The notes under the pieces are model-generated. The model worked only from the letters and a program-made list of their open reading frames with translations, had not been told where the DNA came from and searched no databases. Shown one piece after another: positions 16,104-25,168 of a DNA stretch of 64,000 nt; positions within the stretch are counted from its first letter, which is position 1; the number at the start of each line of letters is the position of its first letter. Origin of the DNA: Falsibacillus albus (GTDB lineage: Bacteria; Bacillota; Bacilli; Bacillales; DSM-25281); NCBI RefSeq assembly GCF_003668575.1, contig NZ_RCVZ01000003.1, positions 380,430-444,429 of the forward strand, given 5' to 3'. Position numbers and translations under genes: made by a program.

Positions 16104-16448
16104 ATGAATGAACTAGAAATGAAAATTGAACCGTCTTTTGTGGAAGAGGACCTGGCTATTGTTTTTTCATTTGACTTCATGAGATTTTCAAAAAAAATGG
16201 GAGAAGCGGTTGTGTATACGTTTTCAGAAACGCAAGATCCTTCTTGGGAATCCTTTAGCAGCACAGAGTATATTGAGTTGATGCCTGCCTTAAAGAATCA
16301 AAACGGGAAAATTGCTGTCATTCATGATATTACCATCCTTGAAGAATACAAAAAACAATCCATGAACAAAATGTTCCACTTCCTCAAAATCATCGGCATA
16401 AGCAAAGTATACTTTCTCCAATCCAAATCAAACGTAGCAGTCATATAA
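16104..16448 (+). CDS. Unknown small cytoplasmic protein, 114 aa
   Basis: Not recognised. There is no signal peptide or membrane helix. The C-terminal half has a beta-strand (KIAVIHDITIL) followed by a helix with KKQSMNKMFHFLKIIGISKVYF, a pattern faintly like the end of a GNAT acetyltransferase fold, but the protein lacks a clear acetyl-CoA loop and is too short for a full GNAT domain. AGGAGGTG stands nine bases before the ATG. It follows candidate operator site 2 and precedes a REP-type terminator, so it looks like a single-gene unit that the PlcR-like regulator could control. Confidence 0.6.
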   Translation: MNELEMKIEPSFVEEDLAIVFSFDFMRFSKKMGEAVVYTFSETQDPSWESFSSTEYIELMPALKNQNGKIAVIHDITILEEYKKQSMNKMFHFLKIIGISKVYFLQSKSNVAVI

Positions 16449-16452
16449 ACCG

Positions 16453-16508
16453 AACAAGGGTGGCCCCCTGGTGCCTGGCACCAGGGGGCCACCCTTGTTT
16501 TTTTTCAA
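16453..16508 (+). repeat. REP-type palindrome copy 3, likely terminator
   Basis: A perfect inverted repeat with 23-bp arms and the variant core GGTGCCTGGCACC, followed by eight or more T. It starts five bases after the stop at 16448, so it probably ends that transcript. Confidence 0.85.
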
Positions 16509-16569
16509 TAATGTAACCTTCCAGGAAAAGGAATCGTCATACAAGCAGACAACGATGGAAGGTGATTAT

Positions 16570-17463
16570 ATGAAAAAGATTTATGTAATTGGTTCATTAC
16601 TGACAATTAGCTTGGCTGCAGGCTGCGGGGATTCTCAAGTCCACAATGAGCCATTAACAAAAGAAGTAACAAAAAATGATGCTGCGGGTAAAACCATGGA
16701 CAACTTGTTGGATCCTTTAAAAAATGACTTACCTCAACAGGCGAAGCCGATTGACCACCAAAAGGCAGATCATGCAATCCGTTATTACAGCCAATCTTAT
16801 CAGCAAAAGCTGGACAGCAGCTTTTTCAAAAACAAACCACACCAGGCCAGTCAAGAGGTAAACCCGTCCAATAAATTATATAAGCCCGGTGAAAAGCTTG
16901 TATATTATGTCCCTAACAAGCTCCCTGCTCAACAATCATATAAAATCAGCATTTATCAATATAACCCTGAAAAAAATAATTTCTCCTTATTGTTTGAAAA
17001 AAGACTGATGAAAAAAGATGAAAAAACCACTTTTACTCTGCCAAATGAAGAAAACAAAGTTTTTTATATCGGACACACCATTTTGGATGAAAACAACAAA
17101 ACTTTGCATACAGAATACGATCGAGCGTTTGTTCCTTTTAATTATGTAAACGGCAAAATCACCGTGGATAAGAGAATGGTGACCCCTACATACAAGTTAA
17201 CTGTGACTTATACGAACTTAGGGACAAAAACAATTGAAACGGGACTTGGAATACATTTAGAGAAATGGGCCGATGGGAAATGGGAACCATACAAATACGG
17301 AGAAAATGTAATTGCGATCGGAATTGTTTTACCACCTGGAAAACCTTTTTCCCAAAAGATTGATTTAAAGAAACTAGAACCGGGATCTTATCGAGCATTC
17401 GCTTATGTGGATGGCAAGAAAATTGCAGATGAATTTGATCTAATCCACACGAAAGGAAAATAA
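16570..17463 (+). CDS. Lipoprotein with immunoglobulin-like domain, paralogue of 13622-14512
   Basis: 297 residues from the ATG at 16570 (GGAAGGTGATTAT upstream); the longer ORF start at 16471 lies inside the REP palindrome. The lipoprotein signal peptide ends LAAGC, with Cys near residue 18. A polar linker and a beta-rich exported part follow, with the C-terminal Ig-like domain VTYTNLGTKTIETGLG ... LEPGSYRAFAYV. Its leader also resembles that of the paralogue (both have TGTAACCTTCC and GACAAC before the ribosome site), so the duplication included the 5' region. Function unknown. Confidence 0.8.
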   Translation: MKKIYVIGSLLTISLAAGCGDSQVHNEPLTKEVTKNDAAGKTMDNLLDPLKNDLPQQAKPIDHQKADHAIRYYSQSYQQKLDSSFFKNKPHQASQEVNPSNKLYKPGEKLVYYVPNKLPAQQSYKISIYQYNPEKNNFSLLFEKRLMKKDEKTTFTLPNEENKVFYIGHTILDENNKTLHTEYDRAFVPFNYVNGKITVDKRMVTPTYKLTVTYTNLGTKTIETGLGIHLEKWADGKWEPYKYGENVIAIGIVLPPGKPFSQKIDLKKLEPGSYRAFAYVDGKKIADEFDLIHTKGK

Positions 17464-17574
17464 AATCGCAATGTTTTAAGTATATATCTTTTTTCCCAAC
17501 AATTGATTCATAGATTACAAATTAATAAAAAATAGGAATAGGTGGAATAAAGTAACAATGATTTTAATTTTTTC

Positions 17575-17586
17575 TTTTGATAGAAT
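17575..17586 (+). promoter_or_regulatory. Likely extended -10 promoter element of S-layer gene 1
   Basis: TTTTGATAGAAT recurs exactly in front of S-layer gene 2, and TTTGATAGAAT in front of the amidase gene. No good -35 box is seen here. It implies a leader of about 145 nt. Confidence 0.4.
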
Positions 17587-17737
17587 ATATTTCGAAGTTT
17601 AAATTATCCATATCTACTACATATTTTACTATTCTACTAAATTAAAGGATGTATTTATGGATGACTTCACCAAATGTGTTTTGATTTGGGTCTGTTCATC
17701 ATTTATGTTTTAACAGAAAAAGGGAGGAATTTTTAAA

Positions 17738-20191
17738 ATGGCTTTTCAACCTAAGTCCTATCGTAAATTTATCGCAACAGCAGCAACTGCTACTATCGTC
17801 GCATCTGCAGTGGCTCCTGCAGCATCTGCAGCAAGCTTCTCAGATGTATCCGACCGCTACAAAGATGCAGTAGACTACTTGGTATCCAAAGATATCACGC
17901 AAGGTATGTCCGCAACTAAATTCGGTACTGGCATGAACATCAAACGCGTTGATGCAGCAGTAATGATTGCAAAAGCGTTGAAACTTGATACTGAATCAGC
18001 TCCATCAGCTGGTTTCACGGATGTTCCCGAGCGCGGCCAAGGTGCGGTAAACGCCCTTAAAGCAGCTGGAATCATCAACGGAAAATCAGATACACATTTC
18101 GGAGCTTCTGAAAATATGACGCGTGCTGAAATGGCGAAAGTCATTGCGAATGCATACAAATTGACTGGAAGCGAAGATCTTCCATTCACAGATGTAAGCG
18201 ATACATTCGCTCAATATGTAAAAGCACTTTATGAAAACGACATCACGGGCGGAAAAACAGCTACACACTTCGGCTCAAACGACAATGTCACTCGCGGAGA
18301 GTTCGCATTATTCGTTTACCGCGCTGAAAACCAAACTCCAGAAGTAGTTGAAGTATCCAGCGTTGATCCAGTCAATGCAAAAACAATCAATGTTCAATTC
18401 AACCAGCCATTGGATGAAAAAACAATCGATGCAATCTCCGTTGTAAAAGGAACAGATGCTGCTGATGCAGGAACTGTAACATCCAAACTAAGTGCTGATG
18501 GAAAGACACTTACATTTAAAGCAAGCACTTATTTCAAAGGTGACTATACTGTAAAAGTTCCCTTCGAAGCAGTCAAAAGCACAAAAGGAACTTTCGTTGC
18601 GCCAATCAACCAAAAAGTAACAGTCAATGACATGGCTGCACCAATGGTTTCATCTGCTGATGCGAAAGTGAAAGCTACAACAGATGCCGTTAAATCACTT
18701 ACATTGACATTTGACGAAGAAGTGAGCTCCATCGATTTCGTCAAAATCAACAACGTGAACTACGACAGCAGCGACATCACAATCGTCGGAAACAAAGCTA
18801 CTGTTGCCGTTAATGATTTAGATGCGACAAAATCTTACGATGTAACCGTCGTAAATGCGACAGATGCTGTTGGAAATGTGAAAGAAGTACAATCTGCTCC
18901 ATTGAGCGTCATGGTGGACAACAAAGCTCCTTCTATCACTAAAGTAGAAGCAACTGGCGAAAACACTGTGAAAGTGACGCTTGATAAAGAACTAAAAGAT
19001 GATACATTGAACATCACAGGAAAAGTCGGCACTTTCGATACAAATATCGTATCAGATGCGACTGTAAACCCTGATAACAAAATGGAATACACATTAACAT
19101 TGGATCCAAACTACTTATTCAAAAATGGCAATACGGATACTGTTACATTCACAGTTGCCAAAGATGCATTATCAGATGATATCGGCAATACAAATGCTGA
19201 TGCAATCACAAAATCAGTCATGGTTTCAAAAGATGCAACAGCGCCTTCTGTTGAAAAAGTAGAAACTACAGTTGAAAATGGCGATGTAACTGGCTTCAAA
19301 GTTACTTACAGCGAAGATGTACAAGCTGTAGATGCTAGCAAAGTTTCTGTTGTAAACTCTAAAGGCGAGATCCTTTCATTCGCTAACGTTGCTTCAGCTG
19401 CTGTATCTGCAACTGACAGCAAACAAGTAGTATTCACTCTTGATCCAAGTATACAAGCTGATAAATACAGCTTCGACTTTGCTGAAGGATTCGTAACGGA
19501 CAAAGCACTTAGCCCGAACAAATCAACAGCAAATTCATTCACAGTCGATGTAACCGACGCGGACAAGCCGGTTGAAACTTCCTTCACAATCGCTGACGCA
19601 ACAGCAGCAGACAACGTTGTGACTGTAGACTTTGGCGAAAAAGTAAAAGCAACTGGAAACGGTTCAGCCCTTTCACCGGCTGCGTACCAATTGAATGGAA
19701 CAGCTCTTCCAGCTGACACTAAAATTGAATTCGCTAAAACAGCTGGTGTAATCGACCAAACAAAAGTCAACATCACACTTCCTGAAGGATTCGTGAAAAC
19801 AAGCGATACGAAAGCAATCTTCCGTGTAACTGGCGTGCAAACACTTGATAACAAAGTGAACAACTCGTTCATCGCTCCAGTTGAAGTAACAGACAACACA
19901 GCTCCAGAAGCTACTTCATTCGTAGCAACGGATCTAGACAAGCTGACTGTCACATACTCAGAAGCACTTGCTGACGCAACTGCTCCTGACGTAACGGACG
20001 AAGTAAAACTATTTGACAGCAAAGGTGCTTCCATTGCCATCACAAGCGCAACAGTAGTTGACGGCAAACTAGTCCTAACTGTCGCTAACGCGGCTGCAGT
20101 AAGCAAATTAACTACAACTACTGCTACTACTGTAGACATTAAAGATGCTGCAGGCAATAAGCAGATGGAAAATATTGTAGTGAACAAATAA
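17738..20191 (+). CDS. S-layer protein 1 with three N-terminal SLH domains
   Basis: 817 residues. The signal peptide is about 1-31 (ends PAASAA). Three SLH domains follow at about 32-90, 93-150 and 153-208, with motifs IKRVD, MTRAE and VTRGE; the first lacks the usual TRAE sequence. Then comes a long Ser/Thr/Val-rich array of SbsA/Big-type Ig-like domains (several repeats with Y/FSEDVxxVD-like strands). There is no cysteine and strong codon bias (for example GCA/GCT, AAA), fitting a very abundant protein. GGGAGGAA precedes the ATG. The SLH domains should bind pyruvylated wall polymer made with CsaB. The N-terminal 200 residues are nearly the same as S-layer protein 2. Confidence 0.93.
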   Translation: MAFQPKSYRKFIATAATATIVASAVAPAASAASFSDVSDRYKDAVDYLVSKDITQGMSATKFGTGMNIKRVDAAVMIAKALKLDTESAPSAGFTDVPERGQGAVNALKAAGIINGKSDTHFGASENMTRAEMAKVIANAYKLTGSEDLPFTDVSDTFAQYVKALYENDITGGKTATHFGSNDNVTRGEFALFVYRAENQTPEVVEVSSVDPVNAKTINVQFNQPLDEKTIDAISVVKGTDAADAGTVTSKLSADGKTLTFKASTYFKGDYTVKVPFEAVKSTKGTFVAPINQKVTVNDMAAPMVSSADAKVKATTDAVKSLTLTFDEEVSSIDFVKINNVNYDSSDITIVGNKATVAVNDLDATKSYDVTVVNATDAVGNVKEVQSAPLSVMVDNKAPSITKVEATGENTVKVTLDKELKDDTLNITGKVGTFDTNIVSDATVNPDNKMEYTLTLDPNYLFKNGNTDTVTFTVAKDALSDDIGNTNADAITKSVMVSKDATAPSVEKVETTVENGDVTGFKVTYSEDVQAVDASKVSVVNSKGEILSFANVASAAVSATDSKQVVFTLDPSIQADKYSFDFAEGFVTDKALSPNKSTANSFTVDVTDADKPVETSFTIADATAADNVVTVDFGEKVKATGNGSALSPAAYQLNGTALPADTKIEFAKTAGVIDQTKVNITLPEGFVKTSDTKAIFRVTGVQTLDNKVNNSFIAPVEVTDNTAPEATSFVATDLDKLTVTYSEALADATAPDVTDEVKLFDSKGASIAITSATVVDGKLVLTVANAAAVSKLTTTTATTVDIKDAAGNKQMENIVVNK

Positions 20192-20209
20192 TTTAAGAGT
20201 TTTTATCCA

Positions 20210-20243
20210 TAGGCTGTCCAAAACCTTTGGGCAGCTTTTTTTG
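20210..20243 (+). terminator. Terminator of S-layer gene 1
   Basis: GCTGTCC pairs with GGGCAGC (one G-U) and is followed by TTTTTTTG. Confidence 0.7.
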
Positions 20244-20332
20244 ACTATTTCAGTAAGATTTATTTGACCATCACTATAAACTTTCATTTGCCATTGGCAA
20301 ATGTTATACAACTAAAGTGTATTATCTTAGTC

Positions 20333-20377
20333 AAAAAGGCTGTAGGCAGAACCATTCGTTCTGCCTACAGCCTTTTT
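20333..20377. terminator. Second, bidirectional terminator hairpin
   Basis: AAAAAGGCTGTAGGCAGAAC pairs perfectly with its complement around CATTC, with T-runs at both ends. It separates S-layer gene 1 from the SLH pseudogene. Confidence 0.85.
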
Positions 20378-20467
20378 ATGCTCTCAACAACTATTTTTGT
20401 TTATTGAAAACCCATCCAACACCTAAAAAATATTATTGTTTTTGATATACTTCTTTTTTTCCATCCA

Positions 20468-21684
20468 TTAAATAGGAATGACTTCGTGCTGCTTCTTCAA
20501 TTTCTCGATAGCCCAATAATCTTCTTTTACATCTGAAAAGGATGATTCAAAATCTCCAAATAACGGGCCACGATTGAAAAGACGGTTCAACACTTTAACA
20601 GCTTGAGCCCTTGTCAGCTTTTCTTCTAGATGGAAGTGTTATCACCGTAGCCTTCCATAATTCCACTGTTTCTGATTACAGTAATCGCTTCATTTGCCCA
20701 ATAGTTTTGGGGAATGTCCCGATAAGGCTCAGCTTTATTTCCTAGCGTTACACAGAACGTGTAACTACCACTGTCAGAAGAACATTTCTTATTTATCCAA
20801 CGATAGGCGAAAGTTGCCATTTTGGCACGGGTAATATGATCTTGTGGACCAAATTCGCCATTTGTATAACCTGTCATCATGTCTAATTCGTTGAAAATTG
20901 CGATCGCATTGGCAGCCCAATAATCAGACGAAACATCTTTGAATGAATGCTTGGAATCTAGTGCATTCTCGTTCGCTAGATTACGTGATAACATGGTTGC
21001 CATTTGTGCCCTTGTCACAAACGCATCCGGACGGAAGCTTCCATCAGCATATCCAATAATATACGCTTGATGTTGTAAGTTTTCTTTATACGCAAGGTAT
21101 TCACCAGCCCCTTCAAAATAAATCATTGTAAAGGTTGAAAACTTTTTTACCCCAAACCCATAATTAATGTCCCTTCTTCTTTTGTAATGATGTTCCCTCT
21201 TACCAATTCATTGGTTCCATCAATATGTTCGATAAAGACAACTAAATCCTTTAATAGCTTCTTCCTTCTTGACTGATTACTTGGTAAATCCCTTTTTTTC
21301 AAAGCCAATGTTATTGTGACCGGTTGACTCTGCATATTCGTTTAAATTTCAGCTGATCTTCCCAATATTTGAATGTCATGCATCTTTGCAATATCTGTTA
21401 TTAACATTTCATTATTAATTCTTTCTTTTACCTTGGCTTTCTCAACGCTCTCTTTCATCGGGACAACTCTAAAGTATAGGTCTTCTAAAAACTTTTTAAG
21501 CGTAATATACGAAATGAAAAGACTCGTATTAGCTATTTCAATTTCAAGATTTATGTTGCTATTCTTTAAATAGTCTAAAGCTGCTTTTACTATAGAAACA
21601 TTTACTTATTTCACTTCATCATTGGTGTCCGGAATGACAATTCGAGCATTATCGTTACCAAGCTCAATAATGCCAACATAAAAG
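20468..21684 (-). pseudogene. Decayed SLH-domain surface protein (N-terminus missing, several frameshifts and stops)
   Basis: Fragments in order on the minus strand read as parts of one protein: VGIIELGNDNARIVIPDTND (ends in a stop), then a segment with ALDYLKNSNINLEIEIANTS and RVVPMKESVEKAK, then QSQPVTITLALKKRDLPSN ... IEHIDGTNELVRGNI, then SLH domains (GYADGSFRPDAFVTRAQMA; GYTNGEFGPQDHITRAKMA). A third SLH domain breaks near 20640 and resumes in another frame as LEEKLTRAQAVKVLNRLF, ending at 20468. This order resembles large Bacillus SLH surface proteins that have a C-terminal SLH triplet. The 5' part is absent, probably lost when S-layer gene 2 or its terminator came to lie here. Confidence 0.8.
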
Positions 21685-21710
21685 AGCCTATCAATTTGAT
21701 AGGCTCTCTC
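21679..21710 (-). terminator. Terminator of S-layer gene 2
   Basis: AGAGCCTATCA pairs with TGATAGGCTCT and reads into TTTTATG on the minus strand, 12 bp after the S-layer stop codon. Confidence 0.85.
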
Positions 21711-21721
21711 AAAAAAAGTAA

Positions 21722-24481
21722 TTATTTTGTTACAGTTACATTTACTGTTACAGGAGCTGCAAGAAGATTATTATCTGTTGCAGAAGCACCTTCAACATAA
21801 ATTGATTTGATAACAAGAGTGAACGTTACTGTATCTCCAGCAGCTGGAACTGAAACTGTATCAGTTAAAGCAGATGCCGCAGGAAGAGTAGCAGTACCAG
21901 TAGTTGTTACGTTAGCTACAGAGAAGTCAACATCAAAGTTTTCATCACTGAAGCCCATAGTAGCTGCTGATTGCTCATCGAACCAAATGTTTCCATTAAT
22001 TTGTGAGTCATCAACTCCGTAAACATCAGCTCCTGTAGAAATAGCTTTTCCTGTAGAATCCTTCACCATTACAAGAGGCTTATTATATAGATATCCATTA
22101 TTTGAAGCAGCATGCTTAACAGCGATAAATTCACTGATATCTGTATCATCAATTAATTGATTTGGATCTAATTTACCAAAGATAAGGTCATTAAATGATA
22201 TTGAAGTATCAGTACCTGTTAATTTTACTGCAACTGGCTTAGTATTTACTGTAGCACTTGCTGGAACGCTTGCTGAGTTCATGTATTTGATTGGAAGACG
22301 TTTTGTAATACCATCTGCAGTAACGTCAACGTTTACAGTATCTTTCGCTGTAAGAAGCGTTAAGGCATCACCTGTGAACGCAAGGTCGTTAGTGTTTACA
22401 GCAACCCAATCATTACTTCCTACCATAGTTGCAGTAGCAGGTACTTGTTCTAAACGATTTCCTTTGGAGTCTAAAACATATACATTAGCTGCTCCAAAAT
22501 CAATGTGGTTAACATCAGCAGTTGTAGCAGTATTAGCTGCATTTGCATCAATTTCAGATGGAGCAACGATATCTAAACTTGTATGTGTCGCTGATGCATC
22601 AACATTAACAACATTAACAGAAATAGCTTTTGTCATGTAAGGTGAAGCATCTGTAGCATTTTTGAAATATTTAACATAAACTGTGCCATTTACAATCTTA
22701 TCTTTTGTAGATGTAATAGTAAATGTATCTGAAGTATCTGCACCTGCGTTAAAATCAATTTCATTAGTAGGTGCATTATCTAATCCACCAATTACTAAAC
22801 CGTCAGTATTAGTAGTTACTGTAACTTTACCCGTTGTTCCAAAAGCAATATTATCACCATATTGATCAACTGAATCTACTGTAACCGTTTTTTGGTTAAC
22901 ACCTTCAACAGTTCCATTGTTTATTTCCTCATCAGAAAGCTTAACTGATGTTGCACTAGTTGAAATACCAGCAAGTGCAGCTTCCTTCATAACATCCACA
23001 CTAAATGTTCTCTTAGTGTTATCTGCAAGAGTAACTTCAAATGAAGCTTTTCCTGATTGACCAGGATTTGCAGTAACTGTTAGATCCGAACCAGATATTG
23101 ATGCAGTTGCAGTGATTGGATTTAAAGATTTTACTGTTGCTCCAGTGAAATCAATATGACTAGTTTGAGGATCACTGTTTACAGTATCAAACATCGCAAC
23201 TTCTTTTGATGTACCTGCATACATGCTAGTTGTCTTTGTGCTGTTATTGAAAGCAACAGTATTTTCAGGAGCATCTGTAGATGCAGTAGTTACTAGAGTA
23301 TATCCTTGGTTAGCAACTTGATCAGGTTTAACTGCAACAGTAACTACAAAAGTGTTAGTTAAAACTGTTCCATCAGCTAGAGTTACTGTAACAGTTACGT
23401 CAGCTGAACCCTCATCGATTGCTGTTACTGTTGTACCACCAACCGAACCATCAGTTGTAGCAGTTACAATGTTATCATTTGAGGAAGCCACACTAACAGA
23501 AGCACCAGAAACATCTTTTCCATCTTGGTCAACTACAGTAATACCAGAAGTTGCACCAATTGCAGATAATGTACTGCTATCCAAAGATACAGTTACACCA
23601 TCATTAACAGACCAAGTAAATGAACCTGTTAAATTTTCAGTGCCTTCTTGTCCACTTACACTCTTGAGACCATTTGCAGTTAAAGTGTATTCTTGATTGC
23701 GAGTGAAAGCATTGTTCACTTTAACCATTGCAGATTTTTTATCTGCTGAAAGTGTAGCTTTTACAACAGTAAGCCCATGATTCACAGTGAAATTAGTGAA
23801 ATCAACATCGTCTACACGTGTATTGAAGTTAACTTTCACTGTAGTTGGATCTACTGCACTTACGCTAACAACTTCAGGTGCAACTGGGTTTTCCGCACGG
23901 TATACGAATAGAGCAAATTCGCCACGTGTTACGTTTTCACTTGAGCCAAAGTGAGTTGCAGTTTTACCACCTGTGATGTCATTTGAATAAAGAGCTTTAA
24001 CATATTGTTCGAATGTATCACTTACATCAGTGAATGGAAGATCTTCACTTCCAGTTAATTTGTAAGCGTTGGCGATAACTTTTGCCATTTCAGCACGAGT
24101 CATGAAGTCTGCAGCACCAAAGTGAGTTGCAGATTTACCATCGATGATTCCAGCATCTTTAAGGGCATTTACTGCACCTTGGCCGCGCTCAGGAACATCT
24201 GTAAATCCAGCTGCTGGAGCTGATTTTGTGTCAAGGTTCAACGCATTTGCAATCATGATTGCTGCGTCAACACGTTTGATGTTCATTCCAGTACCGAAAT
24301 GAGTATCAGTCATACCTTGAGAGATATCTTTAGATACTAGGTAATCTACTGCTTCCTTGTAGCGATCAGAAACGTCTGTGAATCCAGCCGCAGAAGCTGC
24401 AGGTGCAATTGCAGATGCTACAACAGCAGCAGTTGCAGCAGTTGCAACAAACTTGCGATAAGACTTAGGTTGATAAGCCAT
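21722..24481 (-). CDS. S-layer protein 2 with three N-terminal SLH domains
   Basis: 919 residues. Signal peptide 1-31, three SLH domains to about residue 208 (IKRVD, MTRAE, VTRGE as in S-layer protein 1), then a Ser/Thr-rich chain of Big2/Ig-like domains (for example VVDQDGKDVSGASVSVASSN) to a C-terminus ending VNVTVTK. No cysteine is present. The SLH part is nearly the same as in protein 1 while the array-forming part is unrelated in sequence, so the two genes share an anchor but differ in the exposed lattice. GGGAGGAA precedes the ATG. The promoter at 24705-24732 implies a 5' leader of about 215 nt. The gene converges on S-layer gene 1. Confidence 0.93.
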   Translation of the reverse strand: MAYQPKSYRKFVATAATAAVVASAIAPAASAAGFTDVSDRYKEAVDYLVSKDISQGMTDTHFGTGMNIKRVDAAIMIANALNLDTKSAPAAGFTDVPERGQGAVNALKDAGIIDGKSATHFGAADFMTRAEMAKVIANAYKLTGSEDLPFTDVSDTFEQYVKALYSNDITGGKTATHFGSSENVTRGEFALFVYRAENPVAPEVVSVSAVDPTTVKVNFNTRVDDVDFTNFTVNHGLTVVKATLSADKKSAMVKVNNAFTRNQEYTLTANGLKSVSGQEGTENLTGSFTWSVNDGVTVSLDSSTLSAIGATSGITVVDQDGKDVSGASVSVASSNDNIVTATTDGSVGGTTVTAIDEGSADVTVTVTLADGTVLTNTFVVTVAVKPDQVANQGYTLVTTASTDAPENTVAFNNSTKTTSMYAGTSKEVAMFDTVNSDPQTSHIDFTGATVKSLNPITATASISGSDLTVTANPGQSGKASFEVTLADNTKRTFSVDVMKEAALAGISTSATSVKLSDEEINNGTVEGVNQKTVTVDSVDQYGDNIAFGTTGKVTVTTNTDGLVIGGLDNAPTNEIDFNAGADTSDTFTITSTKDKIVNGTVYVKYFKNATDASPYMTKAISVNVVNVDASATHTSLDIVAPSEIDANAANTATTADVNHIDFGAANVYVLDSKGNRLEQVPATATMVGSNDWVAVNTNDLAFTGDALTLLTAKDTVNVDVTADGITKRLPIKYMNSASVPASATVNTKPVAVKLTGTDTSISFNDLIFGKLDPNQLIDDTDISEFIAVKHAASNNGYLYNKPLVMVKDSTGKAISTGADVYGVDDSQINGNIWFDEQSAATMGFSDENFDVDFSVANVTTTGTATLPAASALTDTVSVPAAGDTVTFTLVIKSIYVEGASATDNNLLAAPVTVNVTVTK

Positions 24482-25100
24482 TTGTTAGTTCCTCCCTGTT
24501 TTGAAAAAAGTTTGATTTAGTTGAATCGATGAAACATCGATCAATTAACTACAGCAGTCAATAATTCTAAATCCACAAAATCCAACCTATGACGTACGGA
24601 CCATATATATTCCAAAATTATCTTTGGAATATTAATGAATCAAATGACATATTTGGTTATGTAACTGTAAATTAACAGAAATAGAATTATTAAACTCGTA
24701 ATCTATTCTATCAAAACGATTGGATTTTTCAACTGTTTTTTACAATTTTCTCTATTTATTTCTATTTTTAAAGAATAACTGAATATTTTCCCATTACAAC
24801 CAAATTACTATGCAACTGGAAAAACAGTTGATAATCCACATTTTCTGACAATAACTTAGACGAAATGTCCCAGTAAAGTGTTTCGTGTTTTAATAAAAAA
24901 ATTCAAAAAACTTGCGACAAATTTCGCGGTTTTGGTAAATTTCACATCTTATTTATTTCAAATAATTGTTTTAAGAGAAAGTTGCTTAGTGTGGAAAATG
25001 GGATCAGCGTGACAAGCGAGAGCCGTCAGCGGAGCGATTATACCCACTATCCTAGCAAAATGAGCATCCTGTCGGAGGGCTAACCTTTCTTTAAACAAAA
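24482..25100. other. Long upstream region of S-layer gene 2
   Basis: About 620 bp without an ORF. It holds the promoter at 24705-24732, a small hairpin (ATCGATGAAACATCGAT near 24523-24540) in the untranslated leader, and AT-rich DNA. A GC-richer patch at 24990-25080 has no recognised content. Confidence 0.5.
24705..24732 (-). promoter_or_regulatory. SigA-type promoter of S-layer gene 2
   Basis: On the minus strand TTGAAA, a 16-bp spacer ending TTTTGA, and TAGAAT. The extended -10 is the same as upstream of S-layer gene 1. Confidence 0.65.
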
Positions 25101-25147
25101 AAAGCTGTACCCACCCCCGATAGCTATCGAGTTTGGATACAGCCTTT
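25101..25147 (-). terminator. Terminator of the wecC-tagA-GT-ligase operon
   Basis: AAGGCTGTA and TACAGCTTTTTTT form the outer stem, with GATAGCTATC forming an inner one. The T-run is on the minus strand, downstream of the stop at 25169. Confidence 0.8.
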
Positions 25148-25168
25148 ACTTACTTTACTATTTTATTT

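Noticed and set aside
19306-20187. 293-residue ORF on the minus strand opposite S-layer gene 1
   Set aside because: It is a shadow caused by the strong codon bias of the S-layer gene; there is no ribosome site, and its composition is a Ser/Thr/Val mirror of the coding strand. The same holds for the shorter ORFs opposite S-layer gene 2.
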